From assembly GCF_028283705.1 (NCBI RefSeq), contig NZ_JAPWKD010000032.1, forward strand, positions 1 through 64,000: a stretch of DNA of 64,000 nt, given 5' to 3'. The stretch's first letter is position 1; the number at the start of each line of letters is the position of its first letter. The stretch is from Pantoea sp. (lineage in GTDB: Bacteria; Pseudomonadota; Gammaproteobacteria; Enterobacterales; Enterobacteriaceae). Of this stretch, positions 8,188 to 18,486 are shown in pieces. The notes beneath the pieces are model-generated. The model was not told where the DNA came from. It saw only the letters and a program-made list of their open reading frames with translations, and searched no databases. The translations under genes were made by a program, and so were the position numbers.

Positions 8188-8399
8188 TGGCAAGTTTTTC
8201 TCTGGGTAAACACCCGCATGTTGATCTGTGCGATCTACTGAAACTCGAAGGCTGGGTGGAGAGCGGCGCTCAGGCTAAAGCGGTCATCGGCGAAGGTGAA
8301 GTGCTCGTCGATGGCGCAGTGGAAACCCGTAAACGTTGTAAGATTTTCGCCGGTCAAACGGTGGAATTTGCCGGTCAACGCATTACTGTTGTGGCATAA
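8187..8399 (+). CDS. ybcJ: S4-domain RNA-binding protein YbcJ
   Basis: A 70-residue protein that is a single S4 RNA-binding fold: LCDLLKLEGWVESGAQAK, GEVLVDGAVETRKRCKI and the closing QTVEFAGQRITVV. The cellular role is poorly known; it is thought to bind structured RNA. Its start overlaps the folD stop (TAATG), so the two are translationally coupled. A bidirectional terminator follows. Confidence 0.93.
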   Translation: MASFSLGKHPHVDLCDLLKLEGWVESGAQAKAVIGEGEVLVDGAVETRKRCKIFAGQTVEFAGQRITVVA

Positions 8400-8401
8400 A
8401 C

Positions 8402-8431
8402 AAAAAGGGCGAACCGAAGTTCGCCCTTTTT
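8402..8431. terminator. Bidirectional terminator between ybcJ and cysS
   Basis: AAAAAGGGCGAAC-CGAA-GTTCGCCCTTTTT, a perfect stem with a tetraloop flanked by A and T runs. It serves both converging genes. Confidence 0.92.
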
Positions 8432-8432
8432 C

Positions 8433-9818
8433 TTATTTACGACGCCATGTCGTGCCCTGCGGACCATCTTCCAGCACGATCCCCAACGCATTCAACTTAT
8501 CGCGCGCCACATCGGCCTGCGCCCAGTCTTTCGCTTTACGCGCATCGTTACGCATCTGAATCAGCGCTTCAATCTCCGCCACTTCATCATCGTTCGCCTG
8601 CGCACCGCTTTGCAGGAACTGCTCCGGATCCTGTTGCAGAATGCCCAGCACATCCGCCAGCTGACGCAGTTTCGCCGCCAGCGCATCGGCAGCCGCTTTA
8701 TCTTCCGTTTTCAGACGGTTCACTTCTCGCGCCATATCGAACAGTACCGAGTAAGCTTCCGGCGTGTTGAAATCATCATCCATTGCAGTACGGAAGCGTG
8801 TTTCAAACTCTTCACCACCCGCCGCCACCGCAGCAGCATCAGTGTGACGCAGCGCGGTGTAGAGGCGCTCCAGCGCCGCACGCGCCTGATTGAGGTTATC
8901 TTCGCCATAGTTCAGCTGGCTGCGATAGTGGCCCGACATCAGGAAGTAACGCACGGTTTCCGCATCGTAGTGCTGCAGCACATCGCGCACGGTAAAGAAG
9001 TTGCCGAGGGATTTTGACATCTTCTCGCGGTCAACCATCACCATACCGGAGTGCATCCAGTAGTTAACGTACGGACCGTCATGCGCACAGGTGGACTGCG
9101 CCACTTCGTTTTCATGATGCGGGAACATCAGATCGGAACCGCCGCCGTGAATATCGAAATGGGTGCCGAGTTGTTTGCAGTTCATCGCCGAACATTCAAT
9201 ATGCCAGCCCGGGCGACCATTGCCCCACGGTGAACTCCATGCCGGTTCGTCCGCTTTGGACATCTTCCACAGCACGAAATCCATCGGATTGCGTTTCACT
9301 TCAGCCACTTCCACGCGCGCACCGGCCTGCAATTGCTCCAGATCCTGGCGTGACAGCGCACCGTAATCTTTGTCGCTGAGGACATCAAACATCACGTCGC
9401 CGTTATCTGCCACATAAGCGTGACCACGCTCAATCAGCAGGCCAACCAGCTCGATAATTTCGTCGATATGACGTGTGGCGCGTGGCTCCAGATTCGGCGG
9501 CAGGATACCCAGCGCGGCGAAATCTTTATGCATTTCACCGATCATACGATTGGTCAGGGTTTCGATGCTTTCGCCGTTTTCGTTGGCACGTTTGATAATT
9601 TTGTCGTCAATATCGGTGATGTTACGCACATACTTCAGCGTATAACCGACATAGCGCAGGTAGCGCGCCACCACATCAAACGCAACGAAGGTACGCCCGT
9701 GGCCGATATGACAGAGGTCGTACACCGTGATGCCGCACACGTACATGCCGATTTCGCCAGCATGGATGGGTTTGAATTCCTCTTTCTGTCGACTCAGGGT
9801 GTTATAAATCTTTAACAT
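8433..9818 (-). CDS. cysS: Cysteinyl-tRNA synthetase
   Basis: Class I aminoacyl-tRNA synthetase charging tRNA-Cys. The start [15 protein letters not shown] at 9818 gives 461 residues, the E. coli length. The open frame extends upstream to 10475 without homology. Visible motifs are [11 protein letters not shown] with the first zinc cysteine, [12 protein letters not shown] (HIGH signature), the zinc-binding WHIECSAM and [15 protein letters not shown], and KMSKSLGNF (KMSKS loop). The C-terminal anticodon-binding domain ends [10 protein letters not shown]. It is divergent from ppiB across a 216-base intergenic region, which should hold both promoters. Confidence 0.97.
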   Translation of the reverse strand: MLKIYNTLSRQKEEFKPIHAGEIGMYVCGITVYDLCHIGHGRTFVAFDVVARYLRYVGYTLKYVRNITDIDDKIIKRANENGESIETLTNRMIGEMHKDFAALGILPPNLEPRATRHIDEIIELVGLLIERGHAYVADNGDVMFDVLSDKDYGALSRQDLEQLQAGARVEVAEVKRNPMDFVLWKMSKADEPAWSSPWGNGRPGWHIECSAMNCKQLGTHFDIHGGGSDLMFPHHENEVAQSTCAHDGPYVNYWMHSGMVMVDREKMSKSLGNFFTVRDVLQHYDAETVRYFLMSGHYRSQLNYGEDNLNQARAALERLYTALRHTDAAAVAAGGEEFETRFRTAMDDDFNTPEAYSVLFDMAREVNRLKTEDKAAADALAAKLRQLADVLGILQQDPEQFLQSGAQANDDEVAEIEALIQMRNDARKAKDWAQADVARDKLNALGIVLEDGPQGTTWRRK

Positions 9819-10034
9819 TGAAAGGTTCCGTATAAACGTGTGCGAAGAAGGCCTATTCAGGCTAGCTGCGTATTGTGCCGTATTTTTTACGCCAGCGCGA
9901 CGCCAGCATAGCAACAGCCGCCACCTTGCTGACGTGTCATCACAATTTGTGATATAAGGAGCGTCTACAAAAAGGCCCGCTGCTTTGCATGCGCGGCTAT
10001 TGGCACCGACGACAACCTTTACAGGACGAGAATG

Positions 10035-10529
10035 ATGGTCACTTTCCAGACGAACCATGGCGATATCGTAATTAAAACTTTCGATGATAAAGCGCCGGCA
10101 ACCGTAAAGAACTTCCTGGATTACTGCCGTGATGGTTTCTACGACAACACCATTTTCCACCGTGTCATCAATGGCTTTATGATTCAGGGCGGCGGTTTTG
10201 AGCCTGGCATGAAACAGAAAGCCACCAAAGAAGAAATCCGTAACGAAGCCAATAACGGTCTGAAAAACACCCGTGGCACCCTGGCGATGGCACGAACTCA
10301 GGCCCCGCACTCTGCCACTGCGCAGTTCTTCATCAACGTAGCCGACAACGACTTCCTGAACTTCCGTGACGAAAGCCTGCAGGGCTGGGGTTACTGCGTG
10401 TTTGCTGAAGTGGTTGAAGGTATGGACGTAGTCGAAAAAATCAAAGCGGTTGCTACCGGCCGCAGCGGCATGCACCAGGATGTGCCGAAAGATGACGTGA
10501 TCATCCAGAAAGTGACCGTTAGCGAGTAA
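10035..10529 (+). CDS. ppiB: Peptidyl-prolyl cis-trans isomerase B (cyclophilin)
   Basis: Cytosolic cyclophilin that speeds proline isomerisation during folding. At 164 residues it is nearly identical to E. coli PpiB and has no signal peptide. The active-site [13 protein letters not shown] (catalytic Arg) and the substrate pocket [18 protein letters not shown] are complete. Two ATGs are adjacent (10032 and 10035). I took the second, giving the conserved [10 protein letters not shown] start. lpxH overlaps its stop by one base. Confidence 0.97.
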   Translation: MVTFQTNHGDIVIKTFDDKAPATVKNFLDYCRDGFYDNTIFHRVINGFMIQGGGFEPGMKQKATKEEIRNEANNGLKNTRGTLAMARTQAPHSATAQFFINVADNDFLNFRDESLQGWGYCVFAEVVEGMDVVEKIKAVATGRSGMHQDVPKDDVIIQKVTVSE

Positions 10530-11245
10530 TGTCGCGCACGCTGTTTATCGCAGATCTTCATCTGTGTCAGGACGAACCGGCAATTACTGCCGGTTTTCTG
10601 CATTTTTTGCAGCGTGAAGCGCATCTGTGCGATGCGCTTTATATCCTCGGTGACCTGTTTGAAGCCTGGATCGGCGATGACGATCCCAATCCGCTGCATC
10701 AGCAAATTGCCGCTGCGCTCAAGGCGTTGCCGGTGCCGAAGTATTTTATTCACGGCAATCGCGATTTCCTGCTCGGCCAGCGTTTTGCTGCTACCTGCGG
10801 CATGACGTTGCTACCGGAAGAACAGGTGTTAACTCTATATGGTCAGCGTCTGCTGATTATGCACGGCGATACCCTTTGCACTGACGATGAAGGCTACCAG
10901 CGTTTTCGCGCTAAAGTGCATCAGCGCTGGCTGCAAAAATTGTTTCTCGCCTTACCATTACGTTTGCGGATGCGGATTGCCGCCAGAATGCGTGCCGACA
11001 GCAAACAGGCCAATCAGCATAAGTCACTGAGCATCATGGATGTCAATCAACAGGCGGTTATCGAGGCCATGACGTGCCAGCAGGTGCGGCTATTGATTCA
11101 CGGCCATACCCATCGCCCGGCTATCCATGAGTTTGTTTTGCAGGGTGAAAACGCGCAACGCGTGGTGCTCGGTGCCTGGCATCAGCAGGGATCGATGGTT
11201 CAGGTCGATGCTGATGGCGTCAGGCTTATCGAATTTCCGTTCTGA
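10529..11245 (+). CDS. lpxH: UDP-2,3-diacylglucosamine diphosphatase
   Basis: LpxH removes UMP from UDP-2,3-diacylglucosamine to give lipid X, step four of lipid A synthesis, at the inner membrane face. It is a calcineurin-like metallophosphoesterase of 238 residues (240 in E. coli). All metal motifs are visible: IADLHL (D-x-H), LGDLFEAW (GD), HGNRDFLL (GNRD), MHGDTLC and LIHGHTHRP (GHTH). The start overlaps the ppiB stop in a TAATG junction. A terminator follows directly. Confidence 0.97.
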   Translation: MSRTLFIADLHLCQDEPAITAGFLHFLQREAHLCDALYILGDLFEAWIGDDDPNPLHQQIAAALKALPVPKYFIHGNRDFLLGQRFAATCGMTLLPEEQVLTLYGQRLLIMHGDTLCTDDEGYQRFRAKVHQRWLQKLFLALPLRLRMRIAARMRADSKQANQHKSLSIMDVNQQAVIEAMTCQQVRLLIHGHTHRPAIHEFVLQGENAQRVVLGAWHQQGSMVQVDADGVRLIEFPF

Positions 11246-11248
11246 CAA

Positions 11249-11269
11249 ACGGGCAATCTTGCCCGTTTT
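11249..11269 (+). terminator. Terminator after lpxH
   Basis: ACGGGC-AATCTT-GCCCGT followed by TTTC, 3 nt after the lpxH stop. Short but well formed. Confidence 0.7.
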
Positions 11270-11275
11270 CCGGCC

Positions 11276-11291
11276 ACGCAACCGTTTTCCT
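11276..11291. promoter_or_regulatory. PurR operator upstream of purE
   Basis: ACGCAACCGTTTTCCT matches the PurR consensus ANGCAANCGNTTNCNT at every fixed position. It overlaps a likely -35 (TTTTCC, 11284) that lies 17 bases from TATTCT. This matches the hypoxanthine/guanine-dependent repression known for purEK. Confidence 0.88.
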
Positions 11292-11376
11292 TGCTGCCAT
11301 CTCATGCTATTCTCTGTGCCCTTCTTCACCTGCCCGCCCGGCCAGGTTCGTTTGTATATTCACAGGAGTTGACCGC

Positions 11377-11886
11377 ATGTCATCCAACGCCGCCCCGGCC
11401 CGTATCGCCATCGTCATGGGTTCCAAAAGTGACTGGGCTACCATGCAGTTCGCCGAGGAAATTCTTAACAGCCTGGATGTCCCCTTCCACGTTGAAGTGG
11501 TTTCTGCTCACCGTACGCCGGACAAACTGTTCAGCTTTGCCGAAAACGCCGCCCAGAATGGTTTTCAGGTGATTATCGCCGGTGCTGGCGGTGCCGCACA
11601 TCTGCCGGGCATGCTGGCAGCCAAAACGCTGGTGCCGGTGCTGGGTGTACCGGTACAAAGCGCCGCGCTGAGCGGGGTCGATAGCCTTTACTCCATCGTG
11701 CAAATGCCGCGTGGTATTCCGGTAGGCACGCTGGCAATTGGTAAAGCCGGTGCCGCGAACGCCGCATTGCTGGCCGCACAGATTCTGGCGATTCACGACA
11801 GCGCGCTGGCAACTCGCCTGGCAATCTGGCGTCAGACCCAGACTGATGAAGTGCTGAACAACCCGGACCCGCGGGGGGATGCATGA
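11377..11886 (+). CDS. purE: N5-carboxyaminoimidazole ribonucleotide mutase
   Basis: PurE (class I) converts N5-CAIR to CAIR in purine synthesis. It is 169 residues, as in E. coli. Substrate-binding motifs are [18 protein letters not shown] (catalytic His), [14 protein letters not shown] and [11 protein letters not shown]. It is preceded by a PurR box and overlaps purK by 4 nt, so PurK product (N5-CAIR) is made beside its user. Confidence 0.97.
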   Translation: MSSNAAPARIAIVMGSKSDWATMQFAEEILNSLDVPFHVEVVSAHRTPDKLFSFAENAAQNGFQVIIAGAGGAAHLPGMLAAKTLVPVLGVPVQSAALSGVDSLYSIVQMPRGIPVGTLAIGKAGAANAALLAAQILAIHDSALATRLAIWRQTQTDEVLNNPDPRGDA

Positions 11887-12947
11887 AGCCGGTTTGCGTA
11901 CTGGGAAATGGTCAGTTAGGCCGGATGCTGCGTCAGGCAGGTGAACCGCTGGGTATCGCTGTCTACCCGGTAGGGCTGGATGCGGAACCCTCTGCCCTGC
12001 CGATTGCACAAAGCGTTATCACCGCCGAAATTGAACGCTGGCCGGAAACTGCGCTGACGCGTGAACTGGCAAGCCATCCGGCGTTTGTGAATCGCGATAT
12101 TTTCCCGCGTCTGGCCGATCGCCTGACGCAAAAACAGCTGCTCGATCAGCTCAACCTTGCCACCGCGCCGTGGCAGTTGCTGGCGGATAAAAGCGAGTGG
12201 CCGCAGGTGTTCAGTTCACTGGGCGAACTTGCCATTGTCAAACGCCGTACCGGTGGTTATGACGGGCGTGGCCAGTGGCGTCTGCGCGCCAATGAAACCG
12301 ACAGCCTGCCGGATGAATGCTATGGCGAATGTATCGTTGAGCAGGGCATCAACTTCAGCGGTGAAGTTTCACTGGTGGGCGCGCGCGGTCAGGACGGCAG
12401 CACCGTTTTCTACCCGCTGACCCATAACCTGCATCAGGACGGCATTCTGCGTACCAGCGTGGCCTTCCCGCAGGCGGATGCCGCGCAGCAACAACAGGCC
12501 GAAGCCATGCTTAGCGCCATCATGCATGAGCTGAACTACGTGGGCGTGATGGCGATGGAATGTTTCATCACACCACAAGGCCTGTTGATCAACGAGCTGG
12601 CTCCGCGCGTGCACAACAGCGGGCACTGGACACAGAATGGCGCGTCCATCAGCCAGTTCGAGCTGCATTTACGTGCCGTACTGGGCTTACCGCTGCCACA
12701 GCCGGTGGTGTATGCGCCTTCCGTGATGGTCAACCTGATCGGTACTGATGTGAATCTGGCGTGGCTGCATCAGCCGCTGGTGCATCTGCATTGGTACGAA
12801 AAAGAAGTACGTCCGGGACGTAAAGTGGGTCACCTGAATATCACTGACAGCGACCAGGCCCGCCTGGCTGCGGCTCTGAACGCGCTGGTGCCTTTGCTAC
12901 CGCCTGAGTACGCCAGTGGTATCGCCTGGGCGGTGGAGAAACTGTAA
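11883..12947 (+). CDS. purK: N5-carboxyaminoimidazole ribonucleotide synthase
   Basis: PurK uses ATP and bicarbonate to carboxylate AIR. It is 354 residues with the N-terminal [12 protein letters not shown], an ATP-grasp central domain ([16 protein letters not shown]) and the metal-binding [16 protein letters not shown]. The ATGA overlap with purE implies coupled translation. It ends 3 nt before a terminator shared with ybbP. Confidence 0.97.
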   Translation: MKPVCVLGNGQLGRMLRQAGEPLGIAVYPVGLDAEPSALPIAQSVITAEIERWPETALTRELASHPAFVNRDIFPRLADRLTQKQLLDQLNLATAPWQLLADKSEWPQVFSSLGELAIVKRRTGGYDGRGQWRLRANETDSLPDECYGECIVEQGINFSGEVSLVGARGQDGSTVFYPLTHNLHQDGILRTSVAFPQADAAQQQQAEAMLSAIMHELNYVGVMAMECFITPQGLLINELAPRVHNSGHWTQNGASISQFELHLRAVLGLPLPQPVVYAPSVMVNLIGTDVNLAWLHQPLVHLHWYEKEVRPGRKVGHLNITDSDQARLAAALNALVPLLPPEYASGIAWAVEKL

Positions 12948-12950
12948 CGA

Positions 12951-12983
12951 AAACGGTCGCCATCAATGGCGACCGTTCTGTAA
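12951..12983. terminator. Terminator between purK and ybbP
   Basis: AACGGTCGCCA-TCAA-TGGCGACCGTT, an 11-bp stem with tetraloop in the 50-base gap between converging genes. The T-run is weak (CTGT). Confidence 0.75.
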
Positions 12984-12997
12984 CGCGGTGCGATTTA

Positions 12998-15415
12998 TCA
13001 CGCCGCCTCAAACCTTCTGAACAACGCTTTCCCCTTCAGCAAGCGCACACCCAACCAGCCGCCGCACAACGACAACAAAACTGCTCCGCAGATCGGTAAC
13101 GCCAGCCACAGGCTCCAGTCTGGTTCCCACGGAAAATCAAAGATTTTACGCTGTAATCCCCATAGGGCCGCTTCCGCTCCCAGCGCCGCTGCCACACCTG
13201 ACACCACGCCAAGCAGCGCGAACTCGCACCATAACGTCCCACGCAGCAGCCGCTTGCTCGCCCCCAGCGTGCGATAAACCACCAGCTCCTGACGCCGCTG
13301 ACGCATACCAACCTGAATCTGCGCCAGCAACAGTAACACGCCGCAAATCGTCACCAGCACCACCATAATTTCCAGTGCCTGGCTGACCTGCGCCAGCACC
13401 TGACCAATCTGGCGCAGTATGCTGCCAATATCCAGCAGGCTCAGGGTGGGGAAGCTGCGATTCAGTTGCGCCAGTAAGGCCGGATTGCTGTCCATACGGA
13501 AGCTGGTCAGCCACGTCTGCGGCTGATCATCCAGCGCACCCGGCGGGAAAATGAAGAAGAAGTTTGGTCGCATGCTTTCCCAGTCAACTTTACGCAGGCT
13601 GGTAATTTTGGCGCTGAACTGCTGGGTATCGCCGCTGAAGGTTAAGGTATCGCCCAGTTTCACTCCCAGCCGATCCGCCAGCTCAGTTTCTACTGAAACC
13701 TCCCCGGCACGCGGCGGCCATGTTCCCGCCACCAGTGGGTTATGATCTGGTCGTTCTGCCTGCCACGTCAGATTCAGCTCGCGATTCAGCGCGTTATCCA
13801 TATTCGGATCAGCATCCTTCCCGTTCAGCTGCGTCAGACGAGCGCGAATAATCGGATAGAAAGTTTCTGCTTTGATGTGATGCGAATTGAGGAAATCACG
13901 TACCTGCGGCACCTGTTCCTGCGTCATATTCAGCAGAAAATAGTTGGGGCTATCCGGTGGCAATTGCTGTTGCCAGCGATCCAGCAGGTCACCGCGCATC
14001 ACCAGCAATAGTGCCAGTAGCATAAAGGAGAGCGAAAAAGCCGCCAGTTGGCTGAGGGTCATGGCAGGCTGGCGCAGCAGACGATTAATCGCCAATCGCA
14101 TCGCCAGATTGCGCACCACCAGACGCCGCAACAACAGCAGCGCGCCCCAGCCAAGTACCGCCAGCAATATTGCCAGCATCACTACGCCCACCAGCAGTGC
14201 CCACAACATTTTGCTGCCGCCCATCAGCAGCGCCAGCAGACCAATCACCACCAGTGCCATCACCGGCAGATAGAAACGCAGCGGCCAGACATTCGCCACG
14301 GCATCCCGCCGCAATACGCGTAGCGGAAGGGTTGCCATTAATAAACGATAAGGTCGCAGGCCCACCAGCAGCGAAATCACAAACATTGCCCCCAGCGCCC
14401 ACAGCCAGGGCCAGAAACTGGCGGCCGGCAGCGCGCCAGGCAGGACCGGTTTCAGCATCACCAGCAGGATGACCTCAATTCCCTGCCCCAGCACGCTCCC
14501 CGCCAGTGCTGCCAGCAGCAGCACTGCCAGCCACTGGCCGATGATTAAGCGTTGCAGCACCCGCCGCGTCGCACCGAGGGTTTTCAGCACCGCCACCAAA
14601 TCATAGCGGCTGCGACAATAGTGGCTCATCGCCACCGCGACGGCGGCGATCGCCAGTAGCAACGTCAGTAACGCCGAAAGTAGCAAAAATTGCTGCGCCC
14701 GCTGCATCGATCGTCCTAATGCATCTTCTGAGTTTTCAACGCTGATCCAGCGCTGATCGGGCTTCAGTTGCGGCTGAATCCAGCTGTCATAGCGTGCCAA
14801 TGGGGCCGGATCGCCGGAAAATTTGTAACGCCAGCTCAGACGGCTACCCGGCTGAATAGCACCGGTTTTCTCCACATCGGCCAGGTTCATTAACAGGCGC
14901 GGGGCGGTCTGGAAGGGATTGAAACCGGCATCCGGCTCCTGAATCACCTCCCCGGCAATACGCAGCGTAGTGTCACCCACATCAATCTGATCGCCGGTTT
15001 TCAGGTTGAGCAAGGCCAGCAAGCGCGGGGCCACCAGCACCGTTCCGGCAACCGGCCGCAGGCCAGGGGGATCTGTTTGCAAGGTACCGAACATCGGATA
15101 CGCATCATCGACCGCCTTCACATCCGCCAGCTGCGGCGTTTGCTGCGCAAAGGTCATGGTCATAAAACTGAGCTGCCGGCTGACTGATAAGCCCTCCTCG
15201 CGCGCTTTTGCCAGCCAGGCTTCCGGGGCCGGGGAACTGCTGCGCAGCGTACGATCGCCCGCCATAAAATCACGGCTTTGCTGGCTTAAGCCTTTTTCCA
15301 TGCGGTCGCTGATCGAACCCAGCGCCAGCACACAGGCCACAGCCAGCGTCAACGCCAGCCAAACGATCAACAGCGAGGGCGAACGCCACTCGCGCCAGAA
15401 CCAGCGCCAGATCAT
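12998..15415 (-). CDS. ybbP: ABC transporter permease YbbP (FtsX-type)
   Basis: A large inner-membrane permease paired with YbbA. It is 805 residues from the ATG at 15415 ([14 protein letters not shown]); E. coli has 804. It starts with one membrane segment (LLIVWLALTLAVACVLAL) and a large periplasmic domain. Groups of FtsX/MacB-type membrane helices follow near residues 250-440 and the C-terminus. QQRAQ-type motifs and VLKTLGATRR / VYRTLGASKR, the two coupling-helix signatures, are clear. The ATG overlaps the ybbA stop. Substrate not established; a lipid-related or MacB-like export role is inferred. Confidence 0.93.
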   Translation of the reverse strand: MIWRWFWREWRSPSLLIVWLALTLAVACVLALGSISDRMEKGLSQQSRDFMAGDRTLRSSSPAPEAWLAKAREEGLSVSRQLSFMTMTFAQQTPQLADVKAVDDAYPMFGTLQTDPPGLRPVAGTVLVAPRLLALLNLKTGDQIDVGDTTLRIAGEVIQEPDAGFNPFQTAPRLLMNLADVEKTGAIQPGSRLSWRYKFSGDPAPLARYDSWIQPQLKPDQRWISVENSEDALGRSMQRAQQFLLLSALLTLLLAIAAVAVAMSHYCRSRYDLVAVLKTLGATRRVLQRLIIGQWLAVLLLAALAGSVLGQGIEVILLVMLKPVLPGALPAASFWPWLWALGAMFVISLLVGLRPYRLLMATLPLRVLRRDAVANVWPLRFYLPVMALVVIGLLALLMGGSKMLWALLVGVVMLAILLAVLGWGALLLLRRLVVRNLAMRLAINRLLRQPAMTLSQLAAFSLSFMLLALLLVMRGDLLDRWQQQLPPDSPNYFLLNMTQEQVPQVRDFLNSHHIKAETFYPIIRARLTQLNGKDADPNMDNALNRELNLTWQAERPDHNPLVAGTWPPRAGEVSVETELADRLGVKLGDTLTFSGDTQQFSAKITSLRKVDWESMRPNFFFIFPPGALDDQPQTWLTSFRMDSNPALLAQLNRSFPTLSLLDIGSILRQIGQVLAQVSQALEIMVVLVTICGVLLLLAQIQVGMRQRRQELVVYRTLGASKRLLRGTLWCEFALLGVVSGVAAALGAEAALWGLQRKIFDFPWEPDWSLWLALPICGAVLLSLCGGWLGVRLLKGKALFRRFEAA

Positions 15416-16098
15416 GACTCCTCCCACAATTTACCGTCGCGCAGCCGCAGGCGACGATCGCAACGTGCCGCTAGCTGTTCATCGTGCGTAACCAGGATCA
15501 GTGTCGTGGCGAAATCCCTGTTCAGGGAAAACAACAGATCAGCAATGCGGTCACCGGTCTGACGATCGAGATTGCCAGTCGGTTCATCGGCAAATAGCAA
15601 ACCTGGCCGTCCGTTAAAGGCACGCGCCAGCGCCACACGCTGTTGTTCTCCGCCAGAAAGTTGTGCGGGAAGATGATGCAAACGCGCTTTCAGCCCAAGC
15701 TGGGTCAGCAAATCCACCGCCTGAGCGCGGCTTTCCCGATCGCTCACGCCACGCAACAGCGCAGGCAGTTGCACGTTCTCCAGCGCATTTAACGTTGGCA
15801 CCAGCATAAAAGATTGAAAAACAAAGCCGACTTCCCTGGCGCGCAGCGCAGCTCGCTGCTCCTCATCCATGGTATGCAGGGGTTCGCCGAGCAGATGGAC
15901 TTCGCCGCTGCTGCCATCATCCAGCCCGGCGAGGATGCCCAGCAGCGTCGATTTGCCCGAGCCAGACTCACCAATCAGCGCGATGGTCTCGGCTGGTTTG
16001 ACAACCAGCTCAACTCCGGTAAGGATGGTCAGCTGATGCTCTCCCTGACCGACGGACTTAGTAAGATGATGAACTTCAACAATGTTTTCCGCTGGCAT
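15412..16098 (-). CDS. ybbA: ABC transporter ATP-binding protein YbbA
   Basis: The LolD/MacB-type ATPase partner of YbbP, 228 residues as in E. coli. It has Walker [11 protein letters not shown]-loop FVFQSFML, signature [14 protein letters not shown], Walker [13 protein letters not shown] and the H-loop LVTHD. Its start lies inside the beginning of tesA on the opposite strand: 33 bases of each gene overlap. This arrangement forces the two promoters into each other's coding sequence. Confidence 0.95.
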   Translation of the reverse strand: MPAENIVEVHHLTKSVGQGEHQLTILTGVELVVKPAETIALIGESGSGKSTLLGILAGLDDGSSGEVHLLGEPLHTMDEEQRAALRAREVGFVFQSFMLVPTLNALENVQLPALLRGVSDRESRAQAVDLLTQLGLKARLHHLPAQLSGGEQQRVALARAFNGRPGLLFADEPTGNLDRQTGDRIADLLFSLNRDFATTLILVTHDEQLAARCDRRLRLRDGKLWEES

Positions 16099-16692
16099 TA
16101 TCCCTTCCTGTTGTTATTGCTTCTGCTGGTGTCACGTCTTGCCGCAGCTGATACCCTGCTGGTGCTGGGCGATAGCCTCAGCGCTGGTTACCGGATGTCC
16201 GCCACCGTCGCCTGGCCGAGCCTGCTGGATAAACAATGGCAGCAGCAGCCCAGAATTATCAACGCCAGTATCAGCGGCGATACCGCCGGACAGGGGCTGG
16301 CGCGTTTACCGGCGTTATTAAAACAGCACCAACCACGCTGGGTGTTAATCGAATTGGGCGGTAACGATGGTCTGCGCGGCTTCCCACCACAAAATATCGC
16401 CCAGGATCTGAGCAAAATTATCAACGAGGTAAAAGCAGCCAATGCCCAGCCGCTGCTAATGCAGATTCGTTTACCGGCAAATTATGGACGTCGTTATACG
16501 GAGGCGTTTAGCGCAATTTATCCGCAGCTGGCACAGCAGTACGACATTCCTCTGGTGCCTTTCTTTATGGAACAGGTCTACCTGAAACCGGAGTGGATGC
16601 AGCAGGATGGCATACATCCGAACCCGGATGCACAGCCCTTTATCGCCGGCGTGATGGCGAAAGCACTGGCCCCGCTAGTAAAGCATGATTAA
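16066..16692 (+). CDS. tesA: Multifunctional acyl-CoA thioesterase I / protease I / lysophospholipase L1
   Basis: A periplasmic SGNH hydrolase acting on acyl-CoA, lysophospholipids and small esters. The start ATG at 16066 ([14 protein letters not shown]) gives 208 residues, the E. coli length. The signal peptide has a leucine-rich core and an AAA cleavage region before DTLLVLGDSLSAG. Block I (GDSLS), block II Gly in SISGDT, block III GGND and block V DGIHPN (Asp-His) complete the catalytic set. An upstream extension to 15814 is antisense to ybbA and rejected. Confidence 0.96.
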   Translation: MMNFNNVFRWHYPFLLLLLLLVSRLAAADTLLVLGDSLSAGYRMSATVAWPSLLDKQWQQQPRIINASISGDTAGQGLARLPALLKQHQPRWVLIELGGNDGLRGFPPQNIAQDLSKIINEVKAANAQPLLMQIRLPANYGRRYTEAFSAIYPQLAQQYDIPLVPFFMEQVYLKPEWMQQDGIHPNPDAQPFIAGVMAKALAPLVKHD

Positions 16693-16723
16693 CGCAGGCG
16701 CGTGATTTTTAACAGGTAAAGTT

Positions 16724-17497
16724 ATGCAAAAATCGATTCTTATCACCGGCTGCTCCAGCGGCATTGGCCTGGTGGCTGCAAATGATCTGTTGTCACGCGG
16801 GTATCGCGTGATTGCTGCCTGTCGCCGGGCAGAAGACGTTGAGCGTATGCATGCGCTGGGATTTATCGGGATTGCACTGGATCTTGACGATCCAACCAGC
16901 GTCGATGCCGCCGCCGACCAGGTTATTGCGCTGACAGAAAATCGTCTGCACGGTTTATTCAACAACGGTGGCTTTGGCATTTACGGCCCCCTCGAAAGCC
17001 TGTCACGTCAGCAATTGGAACAGCAATTCTCCACCAACTTTTTCGGCACCCATCAGCTGACGATGCGTCTGCTGCCCGCGCTGAAAGCCAGCAGCAATGG
17101 TCGTATCATCAACACCAGCTCAGTGCTGGGGCTGATTTCCACCCCCGGACGCGGCGCTTACGCCGCCAGTAAATATGCGCTGGAAGCCTGGAGTGATGCG
17201 CTGCGGATGGAGTTGCGTCAGTCCGGCGTCCGTGTCAGCCTGATTGAACCAGGACCGATTCATACCCGCTTCACCGATAACGTTCATCAGGGCGAGAGCG
17301 ATAAACCGGTGCGCAATCCCGGTATTGCCGCACGCTTTACCCTGCCGCCCGAGGCGATTTTACCGAAGCTACGTCATGCGCTGGAAAGTCAGCACCCGCG
17401 CTTGCGCTATCCGGTGACGCTAGTGGCCTGGAGTATGAGCCTGTTAAAACGCATCTTGCCAGGCTGGATGCTGGATCGCATTTTGCGCAGCAAATAG
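16724..17497 (+). CDS. ybbO: Short-chain dehydrogenase YbbO
   Basis: NAD(P)-dependent oxidoreductase of the classical SDR family, 257 residues. It has the cofactor motif TGCSSGIG near the N-terminus, NNGGFGIYGP (NNAG equivalent), the catalytic Ser in INTSSVLG and Y-x-x-x-K in GAYAASKYALE. E. coli YbbO has been reported to act on aldehydes, but the natural substrate is uncertain. It lies 31 nt after tesA and probably shares its transcript. Confidence 0.93.
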   Translation: MQKSILITGCSSGIGLVAANDLLSRGYRVIAACRRAEDVERMHALGFIGIALDLDDPTSVDAAADQVIALTENRLHGLFNNGGFGIYGPLESLSRQQLEQQFSTNFFGTHQLTMRLLPALKASSNGRIINTSSVLGLISTPGRGAYAASKYALEAWSDALRMELRQSGVRVSLIEPGPIHTRFTDNVHQGESDKPVRNPGIAARFTLPPEAILPKLRHALESQHPRLRYPVTLVAWSMSLLKRILPGWMLDRILRSK

Positions 17498-17576
17498 CCT
17501 GCAACCCTGATTTGAACTTGAAGCCGGGCAGCTTGCCCCCATATTCTCAACACACTTTCAGCAAAGAGACGCATTC

Positions 17577-18431
17577 ATGTCACACGCTTTAATCATCGAC
17601 ATCAACGAATCCAACCTGCATCAGACGCTGGAACAATCCATGCAGCTGCCGGTGCTGTTTTATTTCTGGTCGGATCGCAGCCAGCACTGCCAGCAACTGA
17701 CGCCGGTACTGGAGCATCTGGCCCAGGAGTATGCCGGTCAGTTTATTCTGGCGAAACTGGATTGCGATAAAGAGCAGATGGTGGCGTCACAATTTGGTCT
17801 GCGCTCAATCCCGACGGTGTATCTGTTCCAGAATGGTCAGCCGGTGGATGGTTTCCAGGGACCGCAGCCTGAAGAAGCTATTCGCGCCCTGCTGCAAAAA
17901 GTCCTGCCGCGCGAAGAAGAATTGAAAGCACAGCAGGCGATGGCCCTGCTGGATGAAGGTAAACCGCTGGAGGCATTGCCGCTGCTGAAAGACGCCTGGC
18001 AGTTAAGCAATCAGGCCAGTGAAATTGGCTTTCTGCTGGCAGAAGTGCTGATCACCCTGAACCGTAGCGATGAAGCGGAAGCGGTGCTGAATGTGGTGCC
18101 GTTGCAGGATCAGGACACTCGTTATCAAAGCCTGGTGGCACAAATTGAATTACTGAAACAGGCCGCCGATACCCCGGAAATTCAGCATCTGCAGGAACAG
18201 CTGGCAAAGGACCCCGCGAACGCCGACCTGGCTGCTAAACTTTCTTTACAGCTGCATCAGGTGGGCCGTAATGAAGAAGCGCTTGAGCTTCTGTATAGCT
18301 TTCTGAAAAGCGATCTCAACGCCGGTGACGGCCAGGTACGTAAGATGTTGCAGGAAATTCTGGCCGCGCTGGGAACGGGTGATGCACTGGCTGCACGCTA
18401 TCGCCGCCAGCTCTATTCGCTGCTGTACTAG
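17577..18431 (+). CDS. cnoX: Chaperedoxin CnoX (thioredoxin-TPR protein)
   Basis: CnoX (YbbN) is a holdase activated by hypochlorous acid that hands clients to GroEL/ES and DnaK. It is 284 residues, as in E. coli. The thioredoxin fold (about 1-110) has SQHC in place of CxxC, so it lacks disulfide reductase chemistry, as in E. coli (SxxC). The rest is TPR-like helices ([18 protein letters not shown]). The gene lies between ybbO and qmcA in the conserved order. Confidence 0.95.
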   Translation: MSHALIIDINESNLHQTLEQSMQLPVLFYFWSDRSQHCQQLTPVLEHLAQEYAGQFILAKLDCDKEQMVASQFGLRSIPTVYLFQNGQPVDGFQGPQPEEAIRALLQKVLPREEELKAQQAMALLDEGKPLEALPLLKDAWQLSNQASEIGFLLAEVLITLNRSDEAEAVLNVVPLQDQDTRYQSLVAQIELLKQAADTPEIQHLQEQLAKDPANADLAAKLSLQLHQVGRNEEALELLYSFLKSDLNAGDGQVRKMLQEILAALGTGDALAARYRRQLYSLLY

Positions 18432-18486
18432 CGTTAAAAGGGAGCCGAAGAGACTCAGCTCCCTCATCTGACAACCAGGAGGTTAT

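Noticed and set aside
9819-10475. Upstream extension of the cysS frame giving a 680-aa protein
   Set aside because: The extension is antisense to ppiB and has no homology. The ATG at 9818 gives the standard 461 residues.
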